Positions 1 through 9,157 of a stretch of DNA of 64,000 nucleotides are shown here, in pieces (the stretch's first letter is position 1; the number at the start of each line of letters is the position of its first letter). Below the pieces are notes generated by a model, which ran no database searches, was not told where the DNA came from, and saw only the letters and a list, made by a program, of their open reading frames with translations. Source of the stretch: Ruegeria profundi (lineage in GTDB: Bacteria; Pseudomonadota; Alphaproteobacteria; Rhodobacterales; Rhodobacteraceae). The stretch covers positions 1 through 64,000 of the forward strand of contig NZ_LQBP01000007.1 in the NCBI RefSeq assembly GCF_001507545.1. Direction: 5' to 3'. The position numbers and the translations under genes were made by a program.

Positions 1-22
1 GCGGTAGACCAAACCAAAGTGT

Positions 23-99
<77 letters not shown>

Positions 100-300
100 G
101 CGCCAGAAAATAAAAAGCAGCCCGGTCAGACTACAATTGATCCACCGGATCAATCGCTTAACGTCTTCACGGCACCGATGGGCGACCGTTTAGAAAGCAC
201 TGCCGACTGGATTGCGACAAGACACCTTCGGCAAGGTCTTGCGCCGCAGCCCTAAACTTGCATTTGTTTCAATTAAGCACTGAAGAACCGGAGACCATTC

Positions 301-684
301 ATGGCCGATATTTTCGACGAAGACCTTTTTCTGAAAGGGTTAGAGCAGCGCAAAGGCACCTTGGGTGCGGAATATGTGGAAAAGAACCTGGCAGCTGCCG
401 ATGACTTCACCCGCCCATTTCAAGAAGCGATGACAGCCTGGTGCTGGGGGTTCGGCTGGGGCGATGACGTGATTGATGCCAAGACCCGGTCGATGATGAA
501 CCTGGCGATGATTGGTGCCTTGGGTAAAATGCATGAATGGGAAATCCACTGCAAAGGCGCGATCAACAACGGTGTGTCAAAAGAGGAAATCAGGGCCATC
601 ATTCACGTTGTCGGCATCTATTGCGGTGTTCCGCAGGCGCTGGAGTGTTTTCGCGTTGCCCGTAAAGTGTTGGATGCCAGCTAA
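301..684 (+). CDS. carboxymuconolactone decarboxylase family protein (PcaC-like)
   Basis: The 127-aa product has the size and layout of 4-carboxymuconolactone decarboxylase (protocatechuate branch of the beta-ketoadipate pathway). The family core is the C-terminal run NNGVSKEEIRAIIHVVGIYC followed by GVPQALECFR, very close to PcaC. It lacks the CxxC peroxidatic pair of AhpD-type members, so a thiol peroxidase role is unlikely. The start has GGAGA 8 nt upstream. No other protocatechuate gene lies nearby. It converges on the Rieske gene, which is transcribed from the other strand, so decarboxylase activity is inferred only from family. Cytoplasmic. Confidence 0.85.
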   Translation: MADIFDEDLFLKGLEQRKGTLGAEYVEKNLAAADDFTRPFQEAMTAWCWGFGWGDDVIDAKTRSMMNLAMIGALGKMHEWEIHCKGAINNGVSKEEIRAIIHVVGIYCGVPQALECFRVARKVLDAS

Positions 685-868
685 CACCGAGAGCAGTCAA
701 ACATTCAGCGACAACATGTGAAAGCGTCCCTGCGCCCTTCTAGTTAGGTTGAAACAGTTGTTTTCTGATCTCCAGCGCTGGAATTACGCGGCTTTGCTGA
801 CGAAAGCACAGGAAATCGACGCCAAAGGTGTCCGTTCTTAGTGGTGGTCGGGCAGACCCCTTGGCGTG

Positions 869-1957
869 TTAATCTACGGCTTCGCGCATCCACTGTTGCA
901 GCCGGGCGATTGAATGTTCTGACATCACCCCGCATCCCGGATCCAGCACCAGCGGACCGGGGCGATAGCCGCGGGACTTGAGGCCACGGTGGACGCTTTC
1001 AACAAGCCTGATGTCTTCCTCAACCGTGGTTTCCCGATCCTGAACGGCCAGTTGCCGGATCACTGCGCTTTCCGAACCACCCTCGGTGTACCACCCCCGG
1101 AACACGGTACAGTGGTCCGCGTCCTTGGCGCGCCAGTGATAAGTGTTCAACACATTACCCGGGTAGCATTGGAACGAAAACATCGGCCACAGAAACCATG
1201 ACTGATAGTCTCCGGCATGGGGCACCGACAGGTCGATTGGATAGGTCATCTTGTCGAGGCTCTGACATTCGGTGGTGTGACGCAGGACATAACCGCCGTT
1301 CGCGTCGGGCTGGATGTCATAGGTCTCGGGTTTAACCACACCCTCAGCAAAGGTCGGGTGATTGGTCGGGCAGTGGTAGCATTCCGAGTAATTCTCGACA
1401 CTGACTTTCCAGTTGCAGTTTTCGGGTATTTCGACCCATTCCAATGGTTCGAGATCGTCAATCTGAGGCACAAAAGCGCGGATTTCTTCGCGGACGCCGG
1501 GGTACCACTCATCCATCGGGGCGGCGGCGTCATCAAGGTTGACGAAGATGAAACCGTTGAACACCTCGGTTCGGACCGCGGTCAGGCAGATCGCGCTGCG
1601 GTCAAAGCCGGGTACAGATTTGATATTGGGTCCAGCGCGCAGTTGGCCGGACAGCTCATACGTCCAAGCATGATAAGGGCAGACGACGACGCGGGTATTC
1701 CCCGCACCCGTTACCATTTCATGCGCACGGTGCTGGCAGACATTGTAAAAAGTGCGGATTTCGCCATCGCGTCCGCGGATACAGAACAGGTTCTGCCCGG
1801 CGATCTCGAACGCAAAATAGTCACCCGTTTCCCGCACCTGCGCCACATGGCCTGCAAACTGCCACGTTCGCGCCAGAAGCCCCTGCATCTCGCGCTCGAA
1901 AATTGCAGGATCGGTATAGTACCGGGCGTCCAGGGAATGGGTCAGCGGTGCGTTCAT
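869..1957 (-). CDS. Rieske non-haem iron oxygenase, GbcA/CntA/HpbB-like (quaternary amine N-demethylase candidate)
   Basis: This 362-aa oxygenase alpha subunit has a Rieske [2Fe-2S] motif C74-x-H76 and C93-xx-H96. The mononuclear iron site is NYSECYHCPTNH, with ligands H195 and H200 and probably D315. The residue between the two centres is E192, the bridging glutamate typical of betaine and carnitine oxygenases rather than the aspartate of aromatic-ring dioxygenases. This points to oxidative N-demethylation of a trimethylated or dimethylated amino acid. No ferredoxin reductase partner is encoded in the window. The ATG overlaps the stop of the upstream rpiR-like gene by 4 bp, so the two are co-transcribed. 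The substrate is inferred from family and context. Confidence 0.88.
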   Translation of the reverse strand: MNAPLTHSLDARYYTDPAIFEREMQGLLARTWQFAGHVAQVRETGDYFAFEIAGQNLFCIRGRDGEIRTFYNVCQHRAHEMVTGAGNTRVVVCPYHAWTYELSGQLRAGPNIKSVPGFDRSAICLTAVRTEVFNGFIFVNLDDAAAPMDEWYPGVREEIRAFVPQIDDLEPLEWVEIPENCNWKVSVENYSECYHCPTNHPTFAEGVVKPETYDIQPDANGGYVLRHTTECQSLDKMTYPIDLSVPHAGDYQSWFLWPMFSFQCYPGNVLNTYHWRAKDADHCTVFRGWYTEGGSESAVIRQLAVQDRETTVEEDIRLVESVHRGLKSRGYRPGPLVLDPGCGVMSEHSIARLQQWMREAVD

Positions 1958-2841
1958 TCGGGCTCCTCCGCGTAGAGGCCTAGTTGGTATCTGCGTTGGT
2001 GAAATCGTGCCACGCGCTCGACGATCTCATCGCTGGAAAGCGCAATCACGAAAGACAGCAGCGTTTCCAGCAAAGCGATGGTTGAAACGGATGACGGGAA
2101 GAATTGCGGTGTATCGGCGGCCACAACAAAACCGTGCTGCGCGTTCAGTATGACCGGGCTGGCCGGGCTGTCGGAAATGCCGATGACTGTTAAACCTTGT
2201 TGCCGCGCCAGTTTGATCGCCTCAATTACCTCGGTGCGGTAGGGATGGCATGTAATGGCAATCAGCACGTCCTGTTCATCAGCCCAGGCCAGATCGTCCA
2301 CCGGTGTGGAGCCGGGTCTGGGGATGGCATGGAATTGCTTCATCCCCGTTGAGGCAAGATACGTGAAATTACGCGCGTTCGAATTGTTGACTCCGACACC
2401 CAGCGTGAACACCTGTCGTGAAGTCCAGATCGTTTCAGCTGCTTTCTCAAGGCGCTGGGCATCAATCCCTGCAAAGGTTTCTTCGATATTGCGGATCGCG
2501 GCACCGACCATGTCGGCATAAAGCCCGCCCAGTTCGCCGGACTTGCCGATATCCTGCAGCCAACGGGCGCGGTCCGGAAAAGACACCGTACCTTTGCGAA
2601 TCGCGTCGCGGAAGGGTGCGCGGAAATCCTCGTAGCCCTCGAACCCCACCTGTCGGGCCATGCGCACGAAGGTGTTCGGTTTGACGTTGGCGGCTTCGGC
2701 GATCTCTCGCACCGTTGAAACCCCAACATCCGTTGGGTTTTCCAGCACGTAACGCGCGGCTTTCTGCGCTTCGGGCGTCAGGGCTTCCCATTCGCGGGAC
2801 AATCGGTCGAGAACCGTATATGATACATTTGTGTCATTCAT
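1954..2841 (-). CDS. RpiR-family transcriptional regulator (HTH-SIS)
   Basis: This 295-aa protein has an N-terminal helix-turn-helix (about residues 15-90, with EIAEAANVKPNTFVRMARQ as the recognition region) and a C-terminal SIS domain (about 125-265) that normally binds a phosphosugar or other small ligand. It is divergent from the flavoprotein operon starting at 2910 and co-transcribed with the Rieske gene. It is therefore the obvious local regulator of both. A copy of the proposed operator half-site lies inside its own first codons. Repressor or activator cannot be told from sequence. Confidence 0.9.
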   Translation of the reverse strand: MNDTNVSYTVLDRLSREWEALTPEAQKAARYVLENPTDVGVSTVREIAEAANVKPNTFVRMARQVGFEGYEDFRAPFRDAIRKGTVSFPDRARWLQDIGKSGELGGLYADMVGAAIRNIEETFAGIDAQRLEKAAETIWTSRQVFTLGVGVNNSNARNFTYLASTGMKQFHAIPRPGSTPVDDLAWADEQDVLIAITCHPYRTEVIEAIKLARQQGLTVIGISDSPASPVILNAQHGFVVAADTPQFFPSSVSTIALLETLLSFVIALSSDEIVERVARFHQRRYQLGLYAEEPE

Positions 2842-2862
2842 GATTGACGATGGTACAAATGT
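2825..2862. promoter_or_regulatory. paired 8-bp inverted-repeat sites in the rpiR / flavoprotein divergent region
   Basis: ACATTTGT at 2825-2832 and ACAAATGT at 2855-2862 are exact reverse complements, 30 bp apart start to start. Each half is itself an imperfect palindrome (ACA-WW-TGT). One lies over the first codons of the RpiR gene, the other in the 68-bp gap between the divergent starts. The arrangement fits a dimeric or tetrameric regulator bound on one face of the helix. Binding by the adjacent RpiR protein is inference. Confidence 0.5.
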
Positions 2863-2909
2863 GGAATTAGCGTGTCGAGCAGAAACGCGACTCGGGAAGA
2901 GGAAAAATC

Positions 2910-5363
2910 ATGTCCGAGAAACATTTGCCGTCACATGCCCGCGTCGTCATCGTGGGCGGAGGTGTCATGGGGGTCGGTCTGGCTTATCACCTGGCGCATG
3001 AAGGGTGGGGCGGTGATACCGTTCTTCTGGAAAAGGCTGAGCTGACCAGTGGCAGTACGTGGCACGCGGCGGGCCAGATCACGCATTCGACGTCAAGTTT
3101 CGGGCTGGGCAAATGCGTCGACTACAATATCGGGCTGTATTCGGGCGCGTTAGAGGCTGAAACGGGTCAACCGGTAACGTGGCATGGCTGCGGTTCCTTC
3201 CGTCTGGCCTATACCGAGGATGAGATGGACTGGCTGCGCCACACCTTGTCGGTGGGCCGGTCGCTGGGCTTCAATATCGAACTTGTCGGCCCTGAAAAGG
3301 TGGCCGAACTGCACCCGTTCTACAATCTCGAGGGCGTTCTGGGCGCACTTTACACGCCCGATGACGGCCATGTTGACCCGACCAACGTGACCATGGCGAT
3401 GGCAGCCGGGGCACGTCAGAAGGGCGTGCGCATCGTCCGCAACTGCCGCGCAACCAACATTACTCAGGCCGACAGTGGCGAATGGGTGGTTGAGACCGAG
3501 ATGGGCACCATCACCTGTGAGCACGTGGTGAACGCCGGTGGTACCTATGCAAGGCAAATGGGCGAATGGTCGGGGCTGCAACTGCCGATGACCTCGATGA
3601 CGCACCATTACTTCGTGACCGAGCCTGTGCCAGAGTTTCAGAACCTGGATAAGGAGCTGCCGGTGATCCGCGATGACCGCAAGGTCTCGGGCTATATCCG
3701 GATGGAGCAGCAGCGCGGGCTGATCGGGATCTATGAAAAAGAGAACCCGAACTCGGTCTGGCATGATCACTGCCCTTGGGAATACGAGAACTGGCTGTTC
3801 GACGCGGATTATGACCGGGTGATGCCGTGGCTTGAAGAAAGCCTGAACCGCATGCCGATCTTTGCCGAGTTGGGTATTCAACGCGATGTGCATGGGGCGA
3901 TTTCACATCCGCCGGATGGCAACCCGCTTATCGGGCCAGCACCGGGCGTGCGGAATTACTGGTGCTGCTGCGGGACTCAAATCGGGATCGGTTGGGGTCC
4001 GGGCCTGACCCGCGAATTGGCGCGCTGGATGGTGCATGGGGCCGCCGATATCTCGATGCGCGAATTCGACCCGCGCCGGTTCGGCAGTTATGCCACCAAG
4101 GAGTGGCAGGTGATCAAGGCCGAGGAAGATTACTGCCTGCGCCACGAAATCCCCTTCCCGCATTTCAACCGGCTTGCGGGGCGTCCAATCAAGCCGTCGC
4201 CACTGTATGAACTGCTGAAATCCAAGGGTGCGGTGCACGAAGAAGTCTACGGCTTTGAACGTCCCCGCTGGTTCGCGCGGGACGGGGTGGAGCAGTGCGA
4301 TCATTATTCTTTCCGCCGGACGCCCGCCGACGATATGGTCGCGGCCGAGGTCAAGGCGGTGCGTGAGCGCGTCGGGATCATGGATGTCACCGCTTTCACC
4401 AAGGTCGAGGTTTCGGGGCCGGACGCTTACACTTTGCTGGACCGCCTGACTGCCAACCGGATGCCGCAAAAGGTCGGATCGATCACATTGACCCACATGC
4501 TGAACCGGCGGGGCCGGATCGAGTTGGAGACCACCATCGTTCGCATGGCCGAGGATCGGTTCTATCTGGTCTGCGCAGCGTTCTTCGAACAGCGCCTGCT
4601 GGATCACCTTGCGCAACAGCGCGCAGATGAGGATGTACAGATTACGGCTCTGTCCTCTGATTGGTCTGCCCTGTCGCTGAACGGCCCCCGGTCGCGCGAT
4701 GTGTTGGCGCGCTGCACCGATGCTGACCTGACCAATGCCGGGTTCCGCTGGCTGTCCGCACAGGAAATTACTGTTGCAGGGCATCAGGTCTGGGCCTTCC
4801 GCATGTCCTATGCCGGCGAATTGGGGTGGGAACTGCACATGCCCAACGTCGCCTGCCTCGACGTCTACAATGCGCTCTGGGCGGCAGGTGAGCCGCATGG
4901 CATCGCCGACTACGGCAGCTTTGCCATGAACGTGATGCGGATGGAGAAAGGGTTTAAAGGCGCTGGGGAATTAACCAATGAGGTCACGCTGGCCGAGGCC
5001 GACGTGCTGCGCTTTGCCCGCACCGACAAGGAGTATCTGGGTAAAGAGAAAACCCTGAACACCGACCTGCCCTGGGTCTGCGCGTATCTCGAGATCGAGC
5101 CGGATGGCGAGATCGACGGGCATGGCGGCGAAGCCGTGATGTTAGATGGCCGTGTCGTAGGCTCGACCGCTTCGGTTGCCTATGGTCATACGGTCGGCAA
5201 AATCCTGGCCTTTGCCTATATCAAGCCCGAGGCCGCAACACCCGGAACCGCGTTGCAGGTGGTGATCCACGACTCACCCCGCGCGGCCCGTGTTCTGGGC
5301 GAACCCGCTTACGATCCGCAAAGCCTGCTGCCGCGCACCGACGCCGCATTCGAGACCGCCTGA
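2910..5363 (+). CDS. FAD-dependent dimethylglycine/sarcosine dehydrogenase-like protein (DAO + GcvT)
   Basis: This 817-aa two-domain enzyme has an N-terminal DAO flavin domain (about 10-370, with dinucleotide motif GGGVMG at 16-21). A linker and a GcvT-like aminomethyltransferase half (about 430-810) follow. The motif GSTWHAAG places H52 where dimethylglycine and sarcosine dehydrogenases bind FAD covalently. The family oxidatively removes N-methyl groups from tertiary or secondary amines and passes the C1 unit to tetrahydrofolate. It is the first gene of the plus-strand operon and overlaps the next ORF by 1 bp (TGATG). The exact amine substrate is unknown. A step after Rieske demethylation of a betaine is the natural reading. 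Confidence 0.9.
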   Translation: MSEKHLPSHARVVIVGGGVMGVGLAYHLAHEGWGGDTVLLEKAELTSGSTWHAAGQITHSTSSFGLGKCVDYNIGLYSGALEAETGQPVTWHGCGSFRLAYTEDEMDWLRHTLSVGRSLGFNIELVGPEKVAELHPFYNLEGVLGALYTPDDGHVDPTNVTMAMAAGARQKGVRIVRNCRATNITQADSGEWVVETEMGTITCEHVVNAGGTYARQMGEWSGLQLPMTSMTHHYFVTEPVPEFQNLDKELPVIRDDRKVSGYIRMEQQRGLIGIYEKENPNSVWHDHCPWEYENWLFDADYDRVMPWLEESLNRMPIFAELGIQRDVHGAISHPPDGNPLIGPAPGVRNYWCCCGTQIGIGWGPGLTRELARWMVHGAADISMREFDPRRFGSYATKEWQVIKAEEDYCLRHEIPFPHFNRLAGRPIKPSPLYELLKSKGAVHEEVYGFERPRWFARDGVEQCDHYSFRRTPADDMVAAEVKAVRERVGIMDVTAFTKVEVSGPDAYTLLDRLTANRMPQKVGSITLTHMLNRRGRIELETTIVRMAEDRFYLVCAAFFEQRLLDHLAQQRADEDVQITALSSDWSALSLNGPRSRDVLARCTDADLTNAGFRWLSAQEITVAGHQVWAFRMSYAGELGWELHMPNVACLDVYNALWAAGEPHGIADYGSFAMNVMRMEKGFKGAGELTNEVTLAEADVLRFARTDKEYLGKEKTLNTDLPWVCAYLEIEPDGEIDGHGGEAVMLDGRVVGSTASVAYGHTVGKILAFAYIKPEAATPGTALQVVIHDSPRAARVLGEPAYDPQSLLPRTDAAFETA

Positions 5364-6445
5364 TGGCCCTGCCAAATACAATGAGGGCCATGGTCACCAT
5401 GGGCCACGGCGGGTTAGAGCAAATGGTGCTGCACACCGACTGGCCGCGCCCTGAACCCGCGCCCGGCGAGGTGCTGATCAAGGTCGCCGCCTGTGGTCTG
5501 AACAATACGGACGTGAACACGCGCTCGGGCTGGTATTCCAAGACCGTCACAGACGCGACCACTGGCGACGCGTTTGAGAAGGTGGGTGAGGACGACCCGA
5601 CTTGGGGCGGCAATCCGATCACCTTTCCGCGCATTCAGGGGGCTGATATCTGCGGAGAAATCGTAGCTGTCGGTGCAGGTGTCGACAGCGCCCACATCGG
5701 TCAACGCGTCATCACCGATGGCTGGCTGCGCGATCCGAATGATCCGGAAAACATGGACAAGACAGGCTACTATGGCTCGGAACGCGATGGTGGTTTTGCC
5801 GAATATGCGACAACGCTTGCGGTAAACGCTCTTCCAGTCAAATCGAACCTGTCAGATGCCGAACTGGCGACGTTTTCCTGCTCCTATTCAACTGCCGAGG
5901 GCATGCTGACCCGCGCCAATGTAACGGACAGGGATACGGTGCTGGTGCCCGGCGCCTCGGGCGGTGTTGGCGGTGCGCTGGTCCAGCTTGCCAAACGGCG
6001 CGGTGCGCGGGTGATTGCGATGGCGTCCGAGGTAAAGCATCCTGATGTTGCCAAGCTGGGGCCAGACCGCATCCTACCCCGTGCGCCAGAGAACCTGCGC
6101 GCGGCCCTTGGTGAAGAAAAGGTAACCGTAGTTGCGGATGTGGTTGGCGGGCCATACTGGCCGAATCTGATCGACATTCTGGAACGCGGCGGGCGCTATA
6201 CCTGTTCCGGCGCAATTGCTGGTCCGATGGTCGAGTTCGACCTGCGCACATTCTACCTGCGCGACCTGACCTTTACCGGCTCGACCGTGATCGACCCGCA
6301 GGTAATGCGGAACATCGTGAAATACATCGAGACCGATCAGATCAAACCCGCCCTTGCCGCGACCTATCCGTTAGAGGACCTGCGCGACGCTCAGGCTGCT
6401 TTCATTGCAAAACAGCATACCGGCAACATAGTGGTGATCCCATGA
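5363..6445 (+). CDS. medium-chain dehydrogenase/reductase, quinone-oxidoreductase type
   Basis: This 360-aa MDR protein has a GroES-like N-terminal half and an NAD(P)-binding Rossmann half with PGASGGVGGALVQLAK (about 195-210). The catalytic zinc ligands of alcohol dehydrogenases are missing: the usual Cys position reads NNTDV and the GHE region reads GADI. It is therefore probably a zinc-independent reductase acting on an activated double bond or a small carbonyl. The ATG shares one base with the stop of the upstream flavoprotein gene. The enolase-superfamily gene follows 13 bp later, so it belongs to the same operon. Its substrate is unknown. Confidence 0.85.
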   Translation: MALPNTMRAMVTMGHGGLEQMVLHTDWPRPEPAPGEVLIKVAACGLNNTDVNTRSGWYSKTVTDATTGDAFEKVGEDDPTWGGNPITFPRIQGADICGEIVAVGAGVDSAHIGQRVITDGWLRDPNDPENMDKTGYYGSERDGGFAEYATTLAVNALPVKSNLSDAELATFSCSYSTAEGMLTRANVTDRDTVLVPGASGGVGGALVQLAKRRGARVIAMASEVKHPDVAKLGPDRILPRAPENLRAALGEEKVTVVADVVGGPYWPNLIDILERGGRYTCSGAIAGPMVEFDLRTFYLRDLTFTGSTVIDPQVMRNIVKYIETDQIKPALAATYPLEDLRDAQAAFIAKQHTGNIVVIP

Positions 6446-6458
6446 CATTGGATGCCGC

Positions 6459-7565
6459 ATGAAAATTACCCGCATCCGAATCTACCAGACCGGGCTGCCC
6501 TATGTGGGTGGTGCCTATGTCTGGGGTGCGGGCAATGCGATCGAAACGGCCATCGCCTCGGTCGTGGTGATAGACACCGATGCCGGGTTGCAGGGATGTG
6601 GTGAGTTCACACCTTGTGGCGAGAACTACATGGCCGCGCATTCCCAAGGTGTGGCATCGCTGGCGCGTCTTGTGGCTCCGAAACTGCTGGGGGAGGATCC
6701 TCGGCACGTAGGTCGGATCGAGCAAATGATGGACCATCTGGTGCAAGGTCACGGCTATGCAAAGGCGCCGTTTGATGCGGCCTGTTGGGATATTTTGGGC
6801 CAAGCTTGCGATCAGCCGGTCTGGATGCTGCTGGGCGGCAAGCTGACCGATGGCGCACCGATGTACCGGGTCGCGCCGCAGAAAGCGGTGGATGAGACCG
6901 TGGCCGAGATGAACGCCTATCGCGATCAGGGTTACAGGCAGTTTCAAATCAAGGTCGGGGGCGACTGGGCCAGCGATATTGACAGGATACGCGCCACCGT
7001 GCCGTTGCTTGAACCGGGCGAAAAGGCGATGGCCGATGCCAATCAGGGATGGCGCGTCGACAATGCGATCAGGGTCGCCCGTGCCACGCGCGATCTGGAC
7101 TTTATTCTGGAACAGCCCTGCCGCACCTATGAGGAATGCCAGCAAGTGCGCCGCGTGGCTGAACAGCCGATGAAGCTGGATGAATGTATGACCGACATCC
7201 AGATGGCGCAGCGGATCGTTGCGGATCGCGGGGCCGAGATTTGCTGTCTGAAAATTTCGAACCTCGGCGGGCTCAGTAAGGCGCGGCGGGTGCGGGACTA
7301 TCTGATCGACAACCGAATTCCCGTGGTCAGCGAGGATACATGGGGTGGTGAGATCGCGACCTCGGTCGTTGCGCATTTTGCGGCCTCCACCCCGCCCGAA
7401 TATCTGCAGAACACAACCGATCTGATGAACTACAATACGCGATCAACCGGAATTGGCGGGGCAACGTCGCAGGATGGCAAGCTTTATGCCCCGGATGCGC
7501 CCGGACTTGGTGTGAAGCCTGATTTCGAAAGCCTGGGTGCGCCGGTGGCGGAATATGTGTCATGA
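6459..7565 (+). CDS. enolase-superfamily MR/MLE protein 1 (hydroxyproline-betaine-epimerase-like)
   Basis: This 368-aa protein has an N-terminal capping domain and a (beta/alpha)7-beta barrel. The catalytic lysines are K165 (FQIKVGG) and K265 (CLKIS). The metal ligands are D193 (MADAN), E218 (ILEQP) and D241 (KLDE), so a two-base 1,1-proton transfer is possible. Shared signatures with HpbD (4-hydroxyproline betaine 2-epimerase) include GHGYAKAPFD, Y57 in the capping loop and W295 in DTWGG. In HpbD the corresponding aromatic residues contact the quaternary ammonium group, to my recollection. It is the first of three tandem paralogues and overlaps the next by 4 bp. Racemase, epimerase or dehydratase activity remains open. 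Confidence 0.87.
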   Translation: MKITRIRIYQTGLPYVGGAYVWGAGNAIETAIASVVVIDTDAGLQGCGEFTPCGENYMAAHSQGVASLARLVAPKLLGEDPRHVGRIEQMMDHLVQGHGYAKAPFDAACWDILGQACDQPVWMLLGGKLTDGAPMYRVAPQKAVDETVAEMNAYRDQGYRQFQIKVGGDWASDIDRIRATVPLLEPGEKAMADANQGWRVDNAIRVARATRDLDFILEQPCRTYEECQQVRRVAEQPMKLDECMTDIQMAQRIVADRGAEICCLKISNLGGLSKARRVRDYLIDNRIPVVSEDTWGGEIATSVVAHFAASTPPEYLQNTTDLMNYNTRSTGIGGATSQDGKLYAPDAPGLGVKPDFESLGAPVAEYVS

Positions 7566-8671
7566 AGATAAAATCGATCACCGTATACCAAGCCGACCTG
7601 CCTTTGGAGCATCCCTATTGGTTGTCCGGCGGACGGCTGAAGTTCGAAACACTCGACGCAACGATTGTAAAGATCGAAACTGATGCAGGGCTGGTCGGCT
7701 GGGGTGAGGGTACCCCTTGGGGGCATACGTATGTGCCCGCGCATGGCCCGGGTATCCGTGCGGGTATTCAGACGATGGCCCCGTTCATTCTGGGCCTTGA
7801 TCCGCGCAAGCTGCTGGTGGTTGAGCGCGCGATGGATACCGCCTTGCCCGGCCACCTCTATGCCAAAAGTCCAATCGATATGGCCTGCTGGGATGTTGCA
7901 GGGCAGGCAGCGGGGTTGCCAATTGCTGATCTGATGGGAGGAGGGTCGCGCACGCCGCGCCCGATTGCGTCGTCGGTGGGGGCGAAAACCATCGAAGAAA
8001 CCCGCAAGGTGATTGAGCGGTATCGCAGTCGGGGGTATGTCGCACACTCGGTAAAGATCGGCGGCAATGTTGAACGCGATATTGCCCGCGTTCGAGATGT
8101 CGAGAGCTTCCGCAAACCGGGCGAGATCGTCCTCTATGATGTCAACCGGGGTTGGACCCGACAACAGGCCCTGCGGGTGATGAGCACCTGTGAGGACCTG
8201 AACGTCATGTTCGAACAGCCGTGTGAAACGCTGGACGATATCGCGGCGATATCGGGCCGTCATGCCTCGCCCGTTTCGGTGGATGAAAGCCTTGTCACCT
8301 TGCAAGATGCCGCCCGTATTGCGCGCGATGGGCTGGCTGAGGTGTTTGGGATCAAGCTGAACCGCGTTGGCGGGCTGACCAAGGCCGCGCGGATGCGGGA
8401 TATCGCGCTGGCGCATGGCATCGACATGTTCGTGATGGCCACCGGCGGCTCGGTCCTGGCCGATACCGAGGCGCTGCACCTGGCCGCGACCATTCCCGAC
8501 GAAAACTGCCACGCCGTCTGGGCCTGTCAGGACATGATCACAGTGGACATTGCCGGTGGACGCGGTCCGCGCAATATCGACGGTCACTTGTACCTGCCAG
8601 AGGTTCCCGGACTTGGCGTGTATCCCGACGAAGACGCGTTGGGTGCGGCTGTCGCGGAATATAGGGTTTGA
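7562..8671 (+). CDS. enolase-superfamily MR/MLE protein 2
   Basis: This 369-aa paralogue of the preceding gene is collinear with it almost residue for residue. It keeps both catalytic lysines (K165 in HSVKIGG, K265 in GIKLN) and the metal ligands D193, E218 and D241. It differs where protein 1 has W295: here the segment reads ATGGS, with glycine at 295. If that tryptophan cages a quaternary amine, protein 2 should act on a substrate without one (for example after demethylation) or catalyse a different step such as dehydration. The ATG overlaps the upstream stop by 4 bp. The downstream gap is AT-rich and holds an unrelated membrane-protein gene. Confidence 0.87.
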   Translation: MKIKSITVYQADLPLEHPYWLSGGRLKFETLDATIVKIETDAGLVGWGEGTPWGHTYVPAHGPGIRAGIQTMAPFILGLDPRKLLVVERAMDTALPGHLYAKSPIDMACWDVAGQAAGLPIADLMGGGSRTPRPIASSVGAKTIEETRKVIERYRSRGYVAHSVKIGGNVERDIARVRDVESFRKPGEIVLYDVNRGWTRQQALRVMSTCEDLNVMFEQPCETLDDIAAISGRHASPVSVDESLVTLQDAARIARDGLAEVFGIKLNRVGGLTKAARMRDIALAHGIDMFVMATGGSVLADTEALHLAATIPDENCHAVWACQDMITVDIAGGRGPRNIDGHLYLPEVPGLGVYPDEDALGAAVAEYRV

Positions 8672-8767
8672 AGCGAGAGACTGATATGCAATTTTATTCT
8701 AAGAGATTGAAATTATGGCAATTTCCTTTTATACTTCTGATATCAAAAGATAAAAATTGGACGAATA

Positions 8768-9157
8768 ATGGATGTTACACATCTGATTGTTGCGATCATC
8801 GCGCTGAGCATTGGGGTGTTGATCGGTCGGAACGGAATACGCAAACGCGAAAACGAAAAAGCAATCGTCGGCAATCCAGAGACACTACCGCGCGGCAACG
8901 ATGGGGGGCAGCGAAACGACAAATCGGAAATGTCTTTTGGAATGCGCGTGTTTTCGGCGGTTTTCCTGTTCGGTTGGCTTACCGCGTGGACAGCGGGTAT
9001 CGCTATGGCCGTCTCAAACTTCAGCTCGACCGAGGGTGGGGCATCTCTTTTCATGGTGGGGTGGTTGATCGCAGCGATCGCCGGATGGGTTTGGGCTGTC
9101 TATACACTTTGGAAACTGGTTACCGGGCGGCCAGTGAAACTGCGGGGTTGGAACTAA
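8768..9157 (+). CDS. small membrane protein of unknown function, inserted in the MR/MLE gene row
   Basis: I do not recognise this 129-aa protein. Three hydrophobic stretches are visible: residues about 4-20 (LIVAIIALSIGVLIG), 58-82 and 93-115. A charged segment lies between the first and second (GIRKRENEK and following). The leader at 8672-8767 is strikingly AT-rich compared with the surrounding operon and could carry its own promoter. The gene sits between the second and third enolase-superfamily genes, where nothing links it to catabolism, so it may be a later insertion. Confidence 0.6.
   Translation: MDVTHLIVAIIALSIGVLIGRNGIRKRENEKAIVGNPETLPRGNDGGQRNDKSEMSFGMRVFSAVFLFGWLTAWTAGIAMAVSNFSSTEGGASLFMVGWLIAAIAGWVWAVYTLWKLVTGRPVKLRGWN

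Noticed and set aside
3903-4898. 331-codon minus-strand open frame inside the DMGDH-like gene
   Set aside because: A shadow of GC-rich codons. The plus frame has clear family motifs throughout.
7484-8587. 367-codon minus-strand frame over MR/MLE protein 2
   Set aside because: The plus frame carries all catalytic residues. The minus frame is His/Gln/Arg-rich, typical of reverse-frame artefacts.
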